Below are positions 11,377 to 25,042 of a stretch of 64,000 nt of DNA, one piece after another. This DNA is from Zelopaecilomyces penicillatus (taxonomy: Eukaryota; Ascomycota; Sordariomycetes; Hypocreales; Pseudodiploosporaceae): the NCBI GenBank assembly GCA_005765155.1, contig VCCP01000007.1, positions 761,501 through 825,500 of the forward strand. Direction: 5' to 3'. Below the pieces are notes generated by a model that made no database searches, was not told where the DNA came from, and saw nothing but the letters and a program-made list of their open reading frames with translations. The translations under genes and the position numbers were made by a program. Positions within the stretch are counted from its first letter, which is position 1, and each line of letters opens with the position of its first letter.

Positions 11377-12497
11377 TATTAATAACTCTTATTTAATAGA
11401 TTATTATATTATCTTAAATAATATTATTATTTTATAATAGCTCTTTAAACCCTTATCTTATTTAAAAGTATTAATTAAGGAGAAACTTTAAATATCCTTA
11501 TTAATAATCTAAATATAAATATTAATAAAAAAATCAAGATTATTTTAAAAGACCTTTAAAATGATTAAAAAGAAATAAAAAAGAAAATTTACCTTTTAAA
11601 GAAAAAACTTAAAAAGTAATATAAGATATATAAAGAAAAAATAAAGATAATTAAATTTATTATCAAAAGCTTATAACTCTAAATTAAATAGCTTTTTAAA
11701 AATATAAAAATCTAAATAAAATAATATAAATATAGATTAGAAATAATTATAATATAAATATATAATAGAAAAAATATTAAAAAAATATTAAAGCTATAAA
11801 TACCTAAGCCTTTTAATAAAACACTAAATAAACTTTAAGAGTTTTTTATTTAATTTTATACTTTCTTTCTATATTATATAATATAATTCTAATTTAAATT
11901 TAAATTAAAATAAGATATATTATAAAGCTCTTTATAAAAATTATACTTATTTAATTTAAACTAATACTTTAAGATTATATTAATAATATCTTAATAAATA
12001 CCTTAAAAAAAGAAATTAATCTAATCTTTATTAATTATAATATCTTTAAATAATAATTCTTAAATACCTTTAAATTATTAAATAAAAAATAATAAATTAA
12101 ATAATATTTATATAATCTATATTAAATAGGATCTACCTTAAATTATATTCTAAAGTTCTAATAAATCTTATTTAAATTATCTAAAAAAGATAAATAATTA
12201 TATATAAAAACCCTATATTATAAACTTAAATTAAAAATTAAAAATAAACTATATAAAGAAATCTAACCAGATTTCTTTATAGAATACTATATAATAACTA
12301 TTATTATTAATAATAAATAATACTTATATTAATAAAAAAAGAAATATAAAGAATAAAACTAGAAATTAATTTACTTTAGATTTTAATTATAATAATAATA
12401 ATATAAAATAAACTATAATTAATAATAAAATAACTCTAATATCTTATTAATTAAAATAAACCTTAATATTATATAATAATAAGATATATCTAAGATT

Positions 12498-12542
12498 AAA
12501 TATTATAATTATAATAAAATAGGATATTTTATTAAAGACTAT
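12498..12542 (+). pseudogene. Gag CCHC zinc knuckle with all four ligands mutated
   Basis: The frame reads K-Y-Y-N-Y-N-K-I-G-Y-F-I-K-D-Y. The spacing is exactly C-x2-C-x4-H-x4-C, but every Cys and the His is now Tyr (TGY to TAY, CAY to TAY). The surrounding 11.5-13 kb is probably gag, judged from its position between the 5' LTR and pol; I cannot resolve capsid. Confidence 0.85.
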
Positions 12543-14639
12543 TAATAATTAAAATAAGAATAAAAGGATTAAAAACTAATATTAAATATATAATAAAGTA
12601 TATATATTATAATTAAAGATAAATAAACCTTAATTATAATAAAATAAAAAGAATAAAAATAAAAATAATCTAAAAACTATAATTATCTTATACCTTAATA
12701 ATTATTAATATTATAAATTATATTAATTTAATCTAATATTATATAATAAAATTAATAATTAAATATAAATATAAATAAAAAAGAAAATTTTAAAGAGATT
12801 CTAGATTAATAAATAATCCTTATTATAAATAATAAAAATACCTTAATTAAGAATAAAATAATAAATAATAGCTTAAACTCTAGTTTTTTAGAATTTAAAA
12901 ATAATAAATCTCTTAGGATAATTTAATATTATATTATATTATATCTATTACCTAAAAGTACTATATATAAATACCTGAAAAAAGTAGTAATTAAATTTAT
13001 ATAAATATTAAATTATATAAATAGAATTAATCTTTAATTTATAATTATTAAATATATTTATAAATAAATAATAAAAAAAGGCTTAAGGATCTTTATTTTA
13101 AAAGATTATCTTAAAAAAGCCTTTATATTAAAAATTAATTATAATAAATATAAAAATAATTATGTACTTTTAAATTTAAATTATAATCTTTATAATAAGA
13201 TTAATTAAATATTATATATTAATTTCTTTTATTTTTAATATTAGAAAATAAAAATCTAAAATAAATTCTTTTTATATTATATAAAAGTATAAGCAATTAA
13301 ATATATCCTTATAAAAGATTAATTTATTAATTAATATAAGGCTAAGTATTTTATACCTTTTAGAATTAATATATTTAAGCTATATTTTAATATACTAGAA
13401 AAATATGAATAAGGAATTAAAAATAAAGATTATAAATCTATTTATTATAAGATCTATAAATAAGAAAAACTTAAATTAAAGTAAAATAAATTATAAATTA
13501 ATAATTATAAAAAAAAAGATCTATATAATTATATAAACCTTAAATACAATAAATATATATAATAAAAACTAATATAATAATATAAGAAATAATTATTAAA
13601 TAATAATATTCTAGGAAAAACCTAGTATAAAATAATAATAATATTTGATTATAATAAACCTTAATATAAATAATATATATAAGAAAATAAATATATATAT
13701 AAAGAAATAAAGAATCTTTATAAATAAGAATTTAATTTTTAAACCTATAAAGAAAATTAAATTAATTAAACCTTATATTATATAATTATTAAAGGATTAA
13801 ATAGAATAAAGTATAATAAATTATATAAAAAATATAATCTTAAAAACTTAAATAATAAATAAAATCGCTTATAAAAGGGTTATAATATAATCCCTTAATT
13901 AAAAAGACTTTTTATATTATAAATATAAATAGGCTTAAATTAATAATAAAAATACAGATTATAAGATATTATTTTTATACTCTAATAAATAATAGAATAA
14001 TAAATAATTATATATTATTAAAAGCTATAACTTATATAAAACTATTATAATATAATAAGAAAAATTATATCTTTTATATAATCTTAAAGGGAATACCTTT
14101 ATTTATAATAAAGAATAAATTAATAAAAAGATTAATTATCTTAATTTTAAAATCGAAGGATATTAAAATAATATTATATTTAATATAATAAATATTAAAA
14201 AATATAAATTTATATTAAACTATCTTTAATTATTTAATAATAACCTATAAATTAATTAAAAGATAGATTAAATATAATAAAATAATACTATATTATCTAT
14301 TAAAGATTATAAGGATTTAATAATAATAAATAAAATAAAGAAAGTATACTTTATAATTATTAAAAAAAGCCTTCTACTAAAAAATCATATTAAAAAATAA
14401 TATAATATTTAATAATAATAAGTCTAATAGATTATTATTACCCTTAGGATAATAATAAAGTAACTATAAAAATACTTTAAAAATAAATTACTTTTAAATA
14501 TAAAAAAATAATTTATATCTATATTAAAAAAATACTATAAATATATTAAATTATTTTATAAAGAACTTAAAATAAAACTCCTTTTATATAATTAATAGGA
14601 TTATAAAATTTAAATTATAAATAAAAGAAAGCCTATTTT

Positions 14640-16830
14640 TATTAAGATTTATATATTAAATATTAAGGAACTTAAAATACTATAAGAATACCTTAATAAA
14701 ATACTTAAAAAAAGATATATTTAATTATTTATATCTAAAATAAAATACCTTATTATATTTATATCTAAAAAGAATAATAAGCTATAATTAATTATTAATT
14801 ATTAATTATTAAATATAATTATAATTAAGGATTAAATACCTTTATTATTAATTAATAAACTATATAAGTAATTATATAGAATAAATTGATTTATTACCTT
14901 AAATCTTAAAGAAATATATAATTTAATTTAAATAAAAAAAAATAATAAATAAAAACCCATTTTTAAAATTAAATTTAGATTTTTTAAATATTTAATAATA
15001 CCTTTTAACTTAATTAATACCCTTATAATATTTTAATATATAATTAATAATATTCTTTAAGAATATTTAAATATCCTTATAATAATCTACTTAAATAATA
15101 TTTTAATCTTCTTTTAAATAAAAAAAATATAAAGAATATATCTATAAAATATTATAATTGTTTTAAAATAATAATCTTTTTATAAATTAAAAAAATATAA
15201 ATTTTATAAATAAATAATTATCTTCCTAGAATATATTTTTTTATTAAATAAAATTTAAATAAAACTAATAAAAATCATTATAATATATAATTAATTAATA
15301 CTATAAAATATTATAAATATATAAGAGTTCTTAAGCTTTATTAATTATTATTAAAAGTTTATTTATAATTATAATAAAATAATTATATTACTTATTAAAT
15401 ATATTAAATAAGATTATAAATTCCTATAAAAACCTAATATAAATATTATATTTAAAAAACTTAAAAAATAAACCTATAAAAAACCTATACTAATAATATA
15501 TAATCTAGATAAACCTATAAAACTTAAAATTAATATTTTAAATTATATTATTAAAGTATAGATTAAATAATAAGATTATAAAAAAAGATTATAGCTTATT
15601 ATCCTTTACTTTAAAAAACTTTATAAAATTAAATTTAATTATTTAATCTATAATAAAGAATTTATAATTATTATTAAATCTCTTAATAAATTCTTATATT
15701 ATTTATAAAAAAATAATTATTAAATAAAGGTTTTTATTTATTATAAGAATATCTCTTATTTTATTATTATATAGAAATTAAATATATAATAAATCTATTA
15801 TATAAAAACCTTTATAGATTATAATTATAAAATTATTTATTATAAAAGATCTAAAAATAATAAAATAAATACTTTAAATTAAAGAAATAATTATAATAAT
15901 AGAAAGCCTTATTATAAAAAATAAATCTTTTAAATATTTAAATTAAATATATTATAAATAAAGTTAAATACTATATATTAAATTATATTAATTAATCCTA
16001 TTTTAAAATAAATTAAATAAATATACTCTTTAAAAGATATAATAAGAGTATTTAAAGATATAAAATAAAAAGATAAATACTATAAATATAATAAAAAACT
16101 TTAAATATTTAAAGAACTTTAAAAGATTATTATATAAGAATTATATAAATCCCTTATTTATAATTATTAAGGAATTATAAAGATTATAAAATAAGTATAA
16201 AGATATTATAAATTTAAAGAATTATAATAAATAATCCAGATAATTATAAATAATTATATTATTTATAAATAAACTAAGCTAGTAAAATATAAACTATATA
16301 AAGAGTTATAATTACTATTAATATCTATATAATTATAGAAATTAATATTATTTAACTTTATTATTAAACTACCCCTATTAATAAAATCCCTTATAAAAAT
16401 AACCTATAATTTAATATAGATTATTATAGAAAAACTAATAAAATTCTTATATTTTATACCCTATCTTAAAATAAGCTTAATAGAGAATCTTATTTATAGC
16501 TTTAATAAAATAATAATAAACTTATATAGTTTATTAAAAGAAATTATCTTTAATAAAAAATAATCTTTATCTTTAAGTTTTAATAAGAATTAATAAGATA
16601 TTTTAAGACTAGATATAAACTTAATACTATCTATTATCTATAAATAAATAAATAAAATTAATTAATTAAATTATTAAAGGATATTTATATACTTATATTA
16701 ATTATTATTAAAATACTTAAATAAAATATCTATTAACTATATAATTAGCCTATAATATATTTATTTCTAAATTAATATAACTTATATTAATATATACTAA
16801 TTATAAATTTATATTTCAAATATTTTATTT
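14640..16830 (+). pseudogene. gypsy pol relic: RT, RNase H, integrase
   Basis: The RT domain shows P-I-M-F-x-x-K-K-N then L-x-L-I-I-D-Y-x-x-L-N near 14750-14810, L-I-M-P-F near 15000, and the palm motif YLNNILIFF with YLNN at 15088-15099 (YLDD in active enzymes). RNase H follows (Y-N-K-E-F near 15655). The integrase zinc-binding H and C positions are partly lost (Y-Q-G-I-I-K near 16160), followed by a core with D-x-x-L-I-L-x-I near 16625 and a long tail. Read-through needs many stops to be treated as former Gln or Trp codons, so the gene is dead. Confidence 0.88.
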
Positions 16831-18180
16831 ATTATATTAAAAAAGATGAAAATCAGAAAAGATTATATTTAATATTATTTAAAAATAATAATTATATAAA
16901 GAATTTTATATATAATTCTAAATTATCTATAATAAAATAAAATATTATATAAATTAATAAAAATTAAAAAGATTAATCTTTAAAAAAGAAGATATAATAT
17001 ACCTTTTATATTATATATTAAATAAAACTTCTTTAAATATTATTATAATATAATTAAATAATTAATTAGATTTTAAAAAACTTAAGCATTTTAAAATTAA
17101 AAGAATTATTTTTAATATTATCTATAAATTATTATTATTAAAAATATATATAATTATATTTTATTTTATATATTTCCTTATTAAATAAAGTATTTGATAA
17201 TATAAAAAAATATATAATAATATAAATAAAAATAATTAAAAAAGAATAGAAAATAGAAATTATATTAAATATTAAATAAAAGAATAAATAAAATGAATAC
17301 ATTATTAAATAAAAAGGTTTTAAAGCAAAAGATAATATATAAGAACCTATTAATTATTTAAATTATTATTATTTAATACTATAACAATTTCTTTAGAATT
17401 AATTAATTTAACTAAAGAATCTAAATTAATAAATTTATTATCTAAATCTAAAGAAAATTAATCTATTTTATTTAAAATACCTAAAAACTATAAATCCAAT
17501 ATAATATAATATTTATATACCTTTAAGGTAGGAATTAGATTAATTCTATTTTTAATATTTAACTCCTTTAACCCTTAATAAATTAATTTAAAGCTTTATT
17601 CTTTAATCTTCTTTTTAGGCTTATAAATATAAGATAAATAGTTTAAAGCTAAGGAAAGTTATAATTATAATATAAATAATTAATTATAAATATCTAAGAT
17701 ATTTTCTTTAATCTTCTCTTTTTTAAAATCTAATTAATAATATTATTTTAAAAGTTTTATTATTAATAAAATTAATAAAGATTAAATATTTAGATATAAT
17801 AAGAATATATATATAAAAATATTATTAAAATACTATTATAAAAATAATCTTATTTTATATATATTATATAATAACTATTATTTTCTATTATATAATAAGA
17901 TTATTTTTATTTAAAGTAATAAAAATATAATATATCTATTATTTTATTATTAAAATCTATACCCTTAATTAATATAGAATATTTAATACTATTAATAAAT
18001 ATAATATATTTAATATATTTAATAATCTTTTTAAAAGAATATTATAATTTCCTAATATAATCTAATATTATAAGAAATAATTTAATATAATATAAATACT
18101 ATAATTTATAAATATAAAAAAAGAAAAGAAAGATATATTTATAAACCTTAAGGATAAAACCTTTTAAAAGAAAGATATTA

Positions 18181-18592
18181 TATTATAATCTAATAGCTAA
18201 GATTATATATAATAAGCCTTAATTATATAATTATATAATATTATTAGATATATATTAAAGACTTAGAATTATATTGAATTAGATTATAATTCTAAAGATA
18301 ATCCTAGGCTTAAAATTACTCTTAAAAGTATAATCTAATAATAAGGATTATAGCTTAAATTATAATCTATAATATATATATAAACCTTTAATTTTTATTC
18401 TTTTAATTTAATCTTAATTAATTATTAATAATATTATTATATTAACCTTATTATTTATCTTAATTATATTAGATTATAATACAATAAATCTATTATCTAT
18501 ATAATTAATTTATTATTTAAAATATCTTAATCTATTTATTAATATAAACCTTTTTATTAGGTTTATCCTTTAAGAATTTATTAAATATTATA
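18181..18592 (+). repeat. 3' LTR of the 7.66-kb gypsy element
   Basis: It is a direct repeat of the 5' LTR, starting TATTATAATC and ending AATATTATA. The target duplication TAAAG follows immediately at 18593. Confidence 0.9.
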
Positions 18593-18597
18593 TAAAG

Positions 18598-19060
18598 ATT
18601 ATAAATCTATTATATAATTATAATATTATCTATATAAATAGATTAAAAAGCCTTATAAATATTTAATAATCTAATTAAATTAAAAAGCTTATTATTTATA
18701 TAGATAGGAATTAAAAGAATAAGATTAAAAGCTTTTTTTTATTATTAAATAATCTCTTTATATTATTATATAATTATAAGAATAAAAGAAGAGAAATTAT
18801 TAAACATCTTACTTTATAATATTAAGATATATTAAATTATTATTAATAAGCTATTAAATAAGCTATTATATCCTTTTAAAATAAGATTAATTAAATTAAT
18901 ATATTTATAGTATTATTTATAATAAAAAGGATTATATAATAAATAATAAAATCTAAATAATTAAAGAAATATAATTTGATAATATAAATCTAAAAAAGAA
19001 AAAGAAAAATAATAATAAAATAATAATAAAATAATAAAGATATTAAAATATTTATAAATA
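18598..19060 (+). pseudogene. Tad1-like LINE relic, right part (C-terminal region)
   Basis: Directly after the target duplication, the + frame resembles the end of Tad1-type ORF2: a segment I-K-L-K-S-L-L-F-I-Q-I-G-I-K-R-I-R-L-K-A-F, matching the family pattern S-S-L-x-x-Q-x-R-T-G-x-I-G-L-x-A-F/Y-L, with degenerated downstream Cys positions. It continues the LINE interrupted at 10934. The 3' end is unclear; an A/T-rich (AATAATAA) tract near 19010-19040 may mark it. Confidence 0.7.
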
Positions 19061-20389
19061 GAATATTATTATAAGATATTTAAGAATTATATATTAAATA
19101 TAATAAGGCTATAATAATATCTATATATTATTATTCTTTATTTTTATATTATAAAGATTTATATTATTAAAAAAGATTTTAATCTTTTATTAAAATATTA
19201 AATATTATAATAAGAATATAATAAAAATAAAAAGATATATATAATAATATAAAAGTAATTTAATTATCTTTTTTAATTAATTTATATAAATAATAAAAAG
19301 GATAAGATCTATTTATAATTTAATAATAATATTATAAAGCTTATATTTAATATAGTTTTTAATAATATTTTAAATTATTATATCTTAATATAAGATTAAT
19401 AATTATATTAATAGAATAAAAATAGAATAATATATTATCTTTATAATAAAGAGATTATTAATAATAATTATAATATTAAAAAAAGCTTAAATAATAAATA
19501 AAGCTAATTTTAATATTTAAGAATAATATTAATATATTATTATAATAATCTATAAATTTTAATATAATTATAATATATATTATAATAATAAATATAACAT
19601 TAATTAAAGCTTAAAAGAAATTAATAATAATAATATAATAAGATTAAAATAATATATTAATAATATTATAATAAATATTAATCTTTAAATCTTTTATAAT
19701 AATATATAAATAATAAATATATTTATAAAAATTAATAATAATAATATAATAAGATTAAATATATTTATAATATAATATAATAATTATTTTAAAAAATAAG
19801 ATTTTTCTTTTTTTCTTTTAAAAAAATAATTTTTATAATAATCTTTTAATAAAAGTTTAATTATAATAAGGATATAATATTAATAAATAGATTTATTAAT
19901 AATAAAATTAATACTTTAAAAGGTTTCTTTTTCTTTAATATTTATCTATTAAATCTAATTTAAATTATATAAAGAAAAAGAAGCTATAAGGATATAATGC
20001 TTTTTATAATAAAAGGAAAAGGGATAATAATAATATTATTAATTATCTAATATTAATTAAATAAATAATAAAATAATAATAAAAATAATTTATTAAAAAT
20101 AAATAAAAGGATAAAATCCTATAAAAGCTAATAGAATCCTAAATCTAATAAATCTTAAAATAATCTTTATAATAAAGAATTTAAAGTAAATCAGCTATAT
20201 ATTATTAAAAATATAATATATATTAATCTAGCCTTAAGGCTAGCTTTATTAATCCCTAGCTATCTAGCTTTAATTAAGCAGGTATATAAATATTATATAT
20301 ATTAACTTAATTTTCTATTAATTATTAAATATAAAGATAAGATTTATTATATATAAAAGAATAAAGAATAATATTATAGTAATATAAAA
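19061..20389. other. Unassigned AT-rich DNA with one 16-bp palindrome
   Basis: I see no domain. The perfect palindrome CTAGCCTTAAGGCTAG lies at 20228-20243, inside a short patch (20225-20285) slightly richer in G and C. Confidence 0.5.
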
Positions 20390-20490
20390 AGAAAGTATAA
20401 ATATAAAAGAGAATAAGGGTTTTTTTATTTATTTTTTCTTTTTATTTATTAAATTAAAAGGGATTATATACCTTATAAAGAGTTTAATCT
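20390..20490 (+). repeat. Fragment of dispersed repeat F (third copy, end only)
   Basis: The stretch from AGAATAAGGG through TTTATTAAATTAAAAGGGAT to ATACCTTATA matches the ends of the two longer copies at 32.27-32.99 kb and 35.31-36.03 kb. The upstream part of the repeat is not recognisable here. Confidence 0.55.
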
Positions 20491-20580
20491 AAATATAAAA
20501 ACTAGATTAATATAATTATAAGATTAATAATAATATATTTATTATTAATATTATTATAATAAAATTTTATATATTATATT

Positions 20581-21125
20581 TTAATATCTTTTTATTAAAA
20601 TAATATTATAAAATTAAATTTTTATTAATTTTAATAAATATTTATTTTTATTTTTTAAAAATTAAATAAATACTTTTATTATTATAAATACCTTTATTAT
20701 TATAATTATTTTTATTATTATAAATATTTTTATTATTTTAATTATTTTATATTAAATATATATTATATTTAAAAAAAAAACTTATATTATTTATTTATAA
20801 ATTAATTTTAAAGTATTAAAAAGAAAATATTAATTATTTTTATTTATTAATTGTAATTTAATATCTTTTTATTAAAATAATATTATAAAATTAAATTTTT
20901 ATTAATTTTAATAAATATTTATTTTTATTTTTTAAAAATTAAATAAATACTTTTATTATTATAAATACCTTTATTATTATAATTATTTTTATTATTTTAA
21001 TTATTTTATATTAAATATATATTATATTTAAAAAAAAAAACTTATATTATTTATTTATAAATTAATTTTAAAGTATTAAAAAGAAAATATTAATTATTTT
21101 TATTTATTAATTATAATTTAATATC
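20581..21125. repeat. Near-identical tandem duplication, about 277 and 260 bp
   Basis: Units start at TTAATATC (20581, 20858) with a third truncated start at 21118. The two units differ by one internal deletion of about 17 bp (one ATTATTATAAAT-type repeat) and roughly one substitution. Such similarity in otherwise diverged DNA suggests duplication after mutation had finished. Confidence 0.88.
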
Positions 21126-21791
21126 TTTTTTATTAAATTATATTAAATTATTTTAAATTATATATAATTATATATAATTATTTTAAATAATAAAATTATA
21201 ATATTTAATATTATTAATATAAATAAATTTTTATATAATACTTTAATTTATTATAATTTAATAACTAGATTTATTATAATTAAATAATTAAATCTATTAT
21301 AATTAATAATTTAATTTCTTATAATATAATAATTTTATTTATTATAAAATCTAATATAAGATTTAAAAGTATTTAAGTAGCTTAATCTATTAAATTATAT
21401 AAGAATAAAATATAAAAGCTTATCTTTTATAATCCTCTTTTTTTATATTTATAATATTTAATAATAATTTAAAATAATTTTAAAATATTTTAATATTCTT
21501 AAAATCTATTAAAAAAACTAGAATCTTAAAATCTTATTTATTATCTTTATTAATAATATTATTATCTTTATTTCTTTTTTTTAAAAACCTTTATTTAAAT
21601 AATTATTAAATCTTTCTTTTATTAATTAAATATTATAAAACGTATTATATATATAATAATTAAATATTAAATTTATATCTTATAATATAAATTTAAATAA
21701 AATATAAAGTATTAATATAAACCTATAAAATTATAGATTTATAGATTTATAGCTTTATTAATTATAATCAATATATTTAATTATTTAATTC

Positions 21792-22207
21792 TATAAAGAG
21801 AGTGCTTATATAACACTTACTTTTATATAAGTAATATCTAGATTTTTTAGCTTATTTATATATTTTATTATATATTATTACTATTAATTTTAATTATATA
21901 AATACTTAATTAAACCTTTAAAAAAACGTATTATTTAAATTTAATAAATTATTAATTATAATAATAAATAATATTATAAGAATGGTTTTATTATATAATA
22001 TATATAATCTATAATTTATTAATATTATTTATTATAATAATTAAAATCTATAATATTAATCTTATTATTTTATTTTAATATTTAAAATAATATATATTAA
22101 ATATTATTATAATTAAAATCAGATAATAATAAGGCTTATATAAGAGTTATAAAAATAAAAGATATTATTTATATAAAAGTAAATATTATATAAGCACTCT
22201 TTTTATA
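21792..22207. mobile_element. Short element with about 47-bp terminal inverted repeats
   Basis: The left end TATAAAGAGAGTGCTTATAT, continuing to GTAATATC, is repeated in inverse at the right end (TATAAAAAGAGTGCTTATAT on the minus strand) for about 47 bp with only four differences, all G/A or C/T. The outermost TA could be a TA target duplication, as in Tc1/mariner-type or MITE elements. The 320 bp between the ends have no coding capacity. It is too short to be autonomous. The ends keep more G and C than the flanks. Confidence 0.72.
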
Positions 22208-22613
22208 AACACTTTATATAAGATTATATTAATTAATTAATTAAGCTAATAATATTATATTAATATTATTATATATTAAACTTAATATATTTTATTAATA
22301 ATAATAAGATATATAAGATAGTTTTAAATTAATAAAAAAAGAAAACTATTAATATATATAAAAAAGACTTTTATTAATATTTTAAAAGAGTTTTTAATAT
22401 ATAAAAAAAAGATAAGTAAGAAAATATATTAATTAAAAATATTTTATTTTTATATAGGGCTAATATTATTTAAAAAGCTTATAATTATCTTAAAGTTTTT
22501 TTATATTAAATCTAGGCCTATTATAATTATATTATTAAACTAAATATAATCCTATTTTTAAAAAGAAATAATTTATAATATAAAAATATAATAAGTTTTA
22601 AATAATAGTATTA

Positions 22614-22651
<38 letters not shown>

Positions 22652-24852
22652 ATTATCTTTTTCTTTTAATAATATATTTAATATTAAATTTATTATTTTT
22701 AGGTTTAAGCTTTTTTATTATTAAATATATTATATTTAAATAATTTAATAAAGAAAACATAATATATATAATAATATATTATACTTAAGATTAATTAAAT
22801 AATTTAAAGTAGTTATTTATAATTAAATATAGATATAAGACTTAAAATAATTAAAAAAGGCTATATAATTATAATAAATATAAATAGATTTAAGGGATTA
22901 ATTAATTATTTTATAATTAATCTAGAAAATAATTTAAAAACTTTTAATTAATTATTAAAAATTATTTAAGATTTTTCTTTTAAAAAACAAGAAGAAGCTA
23001 TTTATTTAATAATATTATTTATAATCTATATATATCCTATTTACCTATATAAATTAGCCTTTCAAAACTATAACTAATATAATTATCCTTTAATTATCTT
23101 TAATAAAAAGAGAAATATTTAATCTATTTATTAAAATAATAAAATATAATAAGCCTTATATATTTATTAATCTCTTTAATTAATTATTTAATTAAAGGAT
23201 AAAGCTTTTAATAAGACTTATTTAATTATAATAATATTATAATTAGTATTTTTAAGCTTTTATAATATAATTCTAATAATTTAAGCTTATTTTTATAATA
23301 TTAATTTTCTTTTTTAATTATTATAATTATTAATTATAATAATTTAATTTAATTATATTAAATTAAAACCTTAAAATAAATAATATATTAAAAATATAAG
23401 CTTTTTATTATTAATTGAAAGCTAGAATATTTTAATATAAAACCTTAAAATTTAAATTTAATAATTAAAGAATAAAAATTTAAAAGCCTTAATAATTAAT
23501 TTTATTAAAGATAAAGTATTATAATTTATATCTTTATTTATATAATTAATAAATCTATTAAAAGATCTAGTTTTAAAGAGTTATTTAAGAAAATATAAAT
23601 CTTTTTAAATATCTTTAAATTAAAAATTATTAAAAACTATAATTAATAATATTAAGCTTTATTTATTTAATTATAAATATTAAATATACTTAAATTTTTA
23701 AAAGTATTTATTATAAGTATTAATTTTAATAATAATTAATAGATTATTTTATTTATTTTATTTTATAATAATTATTTATAATACTTATAAATTATTATAA
23801 ATTAAATTAAAATATTTATAAAAGTTTATAAATTATTATATAAATATTATTTTATAATATCTTTTATAAATTTAATTTTAATAATTATAAAGGCTTTATA
23901 AATATTATTAATAATAAATTTAAGATAAGATTATTAAATTATAATAACTTTGATTAAATAAATAAATTAATATTTAAAGGCTATAATTTTTTTTTTAATA
24001 TATTAAGTATTAAAAATTAATATTAGGATTTATATAATATTAAATATATTATTAAAAGGCTTTAATTTATAATTTCTTATAATATATTTATTAAAGAAGT
24101 TATAAAATAAAGCCTTTTTATTTATTAAAGCTAGCTTTTATTAAATTAAAATAATTCATAAATCTTTTAAAAAGCTTTTTAAAAGTATTAAAAAAAGCTA
24201 TTTATAAAGAATAAATTACAAGACTTTTTAAAAGGATAAAAAGATTAAAAACATATTATTAATATTAAAGGATTTGATAAAATATTCTTTATAATAAAGA
24301 TTAATAATTTATTTATAAATAATTAAAATAATATAATTAATATTTAAAGCTTTAATTTTAAATCTAATATAAACGATTTAAAAGCTATAAAATTTAATAA
24401 ATAATATATAATATTATTTATAATATTAATTAAAAAGTATATTATTATATAATATAAACTTAATATATTATATTAATAATAGTAAAGTTTTTTTTATTAA
24501 TTATAATATTTATTTTAAATAATTAAGATTTATAATAATAAATAATAATATAATTAAATTTAAAATATTTAATATAATTATATTTATAATATTATTATTA
24601 TTATTTATATATTATATTTTAGAACCTTTAAAAGGCCTAATATTTATATAATTTAAAATATATAATCTCTTTTAATTTTATAAATAAAAAAGAAAAACCC
24701 TTAAAAAAATAAAAATCTTTATTCTTATTTTTATTTAAAATCTTTACTAATATTATAATTATGTTTTTATAATTATTTTATTTCTTTTTGAATTTTTATA
24801 TATCTTAATTAATTATTATAATAAATAGCTAATATTAAACCTAAAATAATAA
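22208..24852. other. Unassigned decayed repeat DNA with a (TA)n tract
   Basis: A (TA)n run of about 31 bp lies at 22618-22648. A segment near 22880-23060 is found again inverted at about 34195-34375 (dispersed repeat H). A + frame around 22978-23080 reads S-F-K-K-Q-E-E-A-I-Y and may be an old transposase, but I could not assign a family. Confidence 0.5.
22880..23060 (+). repeat. Dispersed repeat H, copy 1
   Basis: Its reverse complement aligns by eye with 34195-34375 across an anchor TTATTTTCTAGATTAATTA, then AATTAATTAATCC, with small indels. Its nature is unknown. Confidence 0.6.
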
Positions 24853-25042
24853 TATAATAACAGGTTTAACTTATAATAATTAAATAAAATAAGAATAATT
24901 ATATTTAAGTATTATTATTATAAAAAACTATTATTTACTTTATTTATATTATAATAATAAAAGTAAGCTAAAAGTATTATATATTTAAGGATTATATATT
25001 ATTCTAAATATATATATCTTTATATTTTATAATCCTATTATA
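24853..25042 (-). repeat. 3' LTR of gypsy B copy 1
   Basis: It starts TATAATAACAGG and ends CCTATTATA on the + strand. It aligns with LTRs at 30957, 43351 and 56652; differences are mostly C/T and G/A. Confidence 0.9.

Larger units (their letters stand above)
10935..18592 (+). mobile_element. Ty3/gypsy retrotransposon, RIP-inactivated, nested in a LINE
   Basis: This is a full-length element of 7,658 bp bounded by direct LTRs (10935-11376 and 18181-18592) and the 5 bp target duplication TAAAG (10930-10934 and 18593-18597). The internal order on the + strand is gag with a zinc knuckle (12498-12542), RT (about 14640-15190), RNase H (about 15530-15760) and integrase (about 16080-16830). RT before integrase is the Ty3/gypsy order. 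A purine tract AAAAGAAAGATATTA precedes the right LTR, as a polypurine tract should. Stops (TAA, TAG) litter every frame. The 1.3 kb from 16.83 kb to the right LTR has no recognisable domain. The left LTR is 30 bp longer because of an internal duplication around ATAATCTAAT words. Confidence 0.93.

Noticed and set aside
20228..20243. Palindrome CTAGCCTTAAGGCTAG as a terminator or recombination site
   Set aside because: Dyads of CTTAAG and AAGCTT words are expected when only CpT/ApG-type G and C survive; nothing in the context supports a function.
20581..21125. LTR pair of a tiny retroelement
   Set aside because: The units are head-to-tail with no internal sequence and no target duplication; a tandem duplication is simpler.
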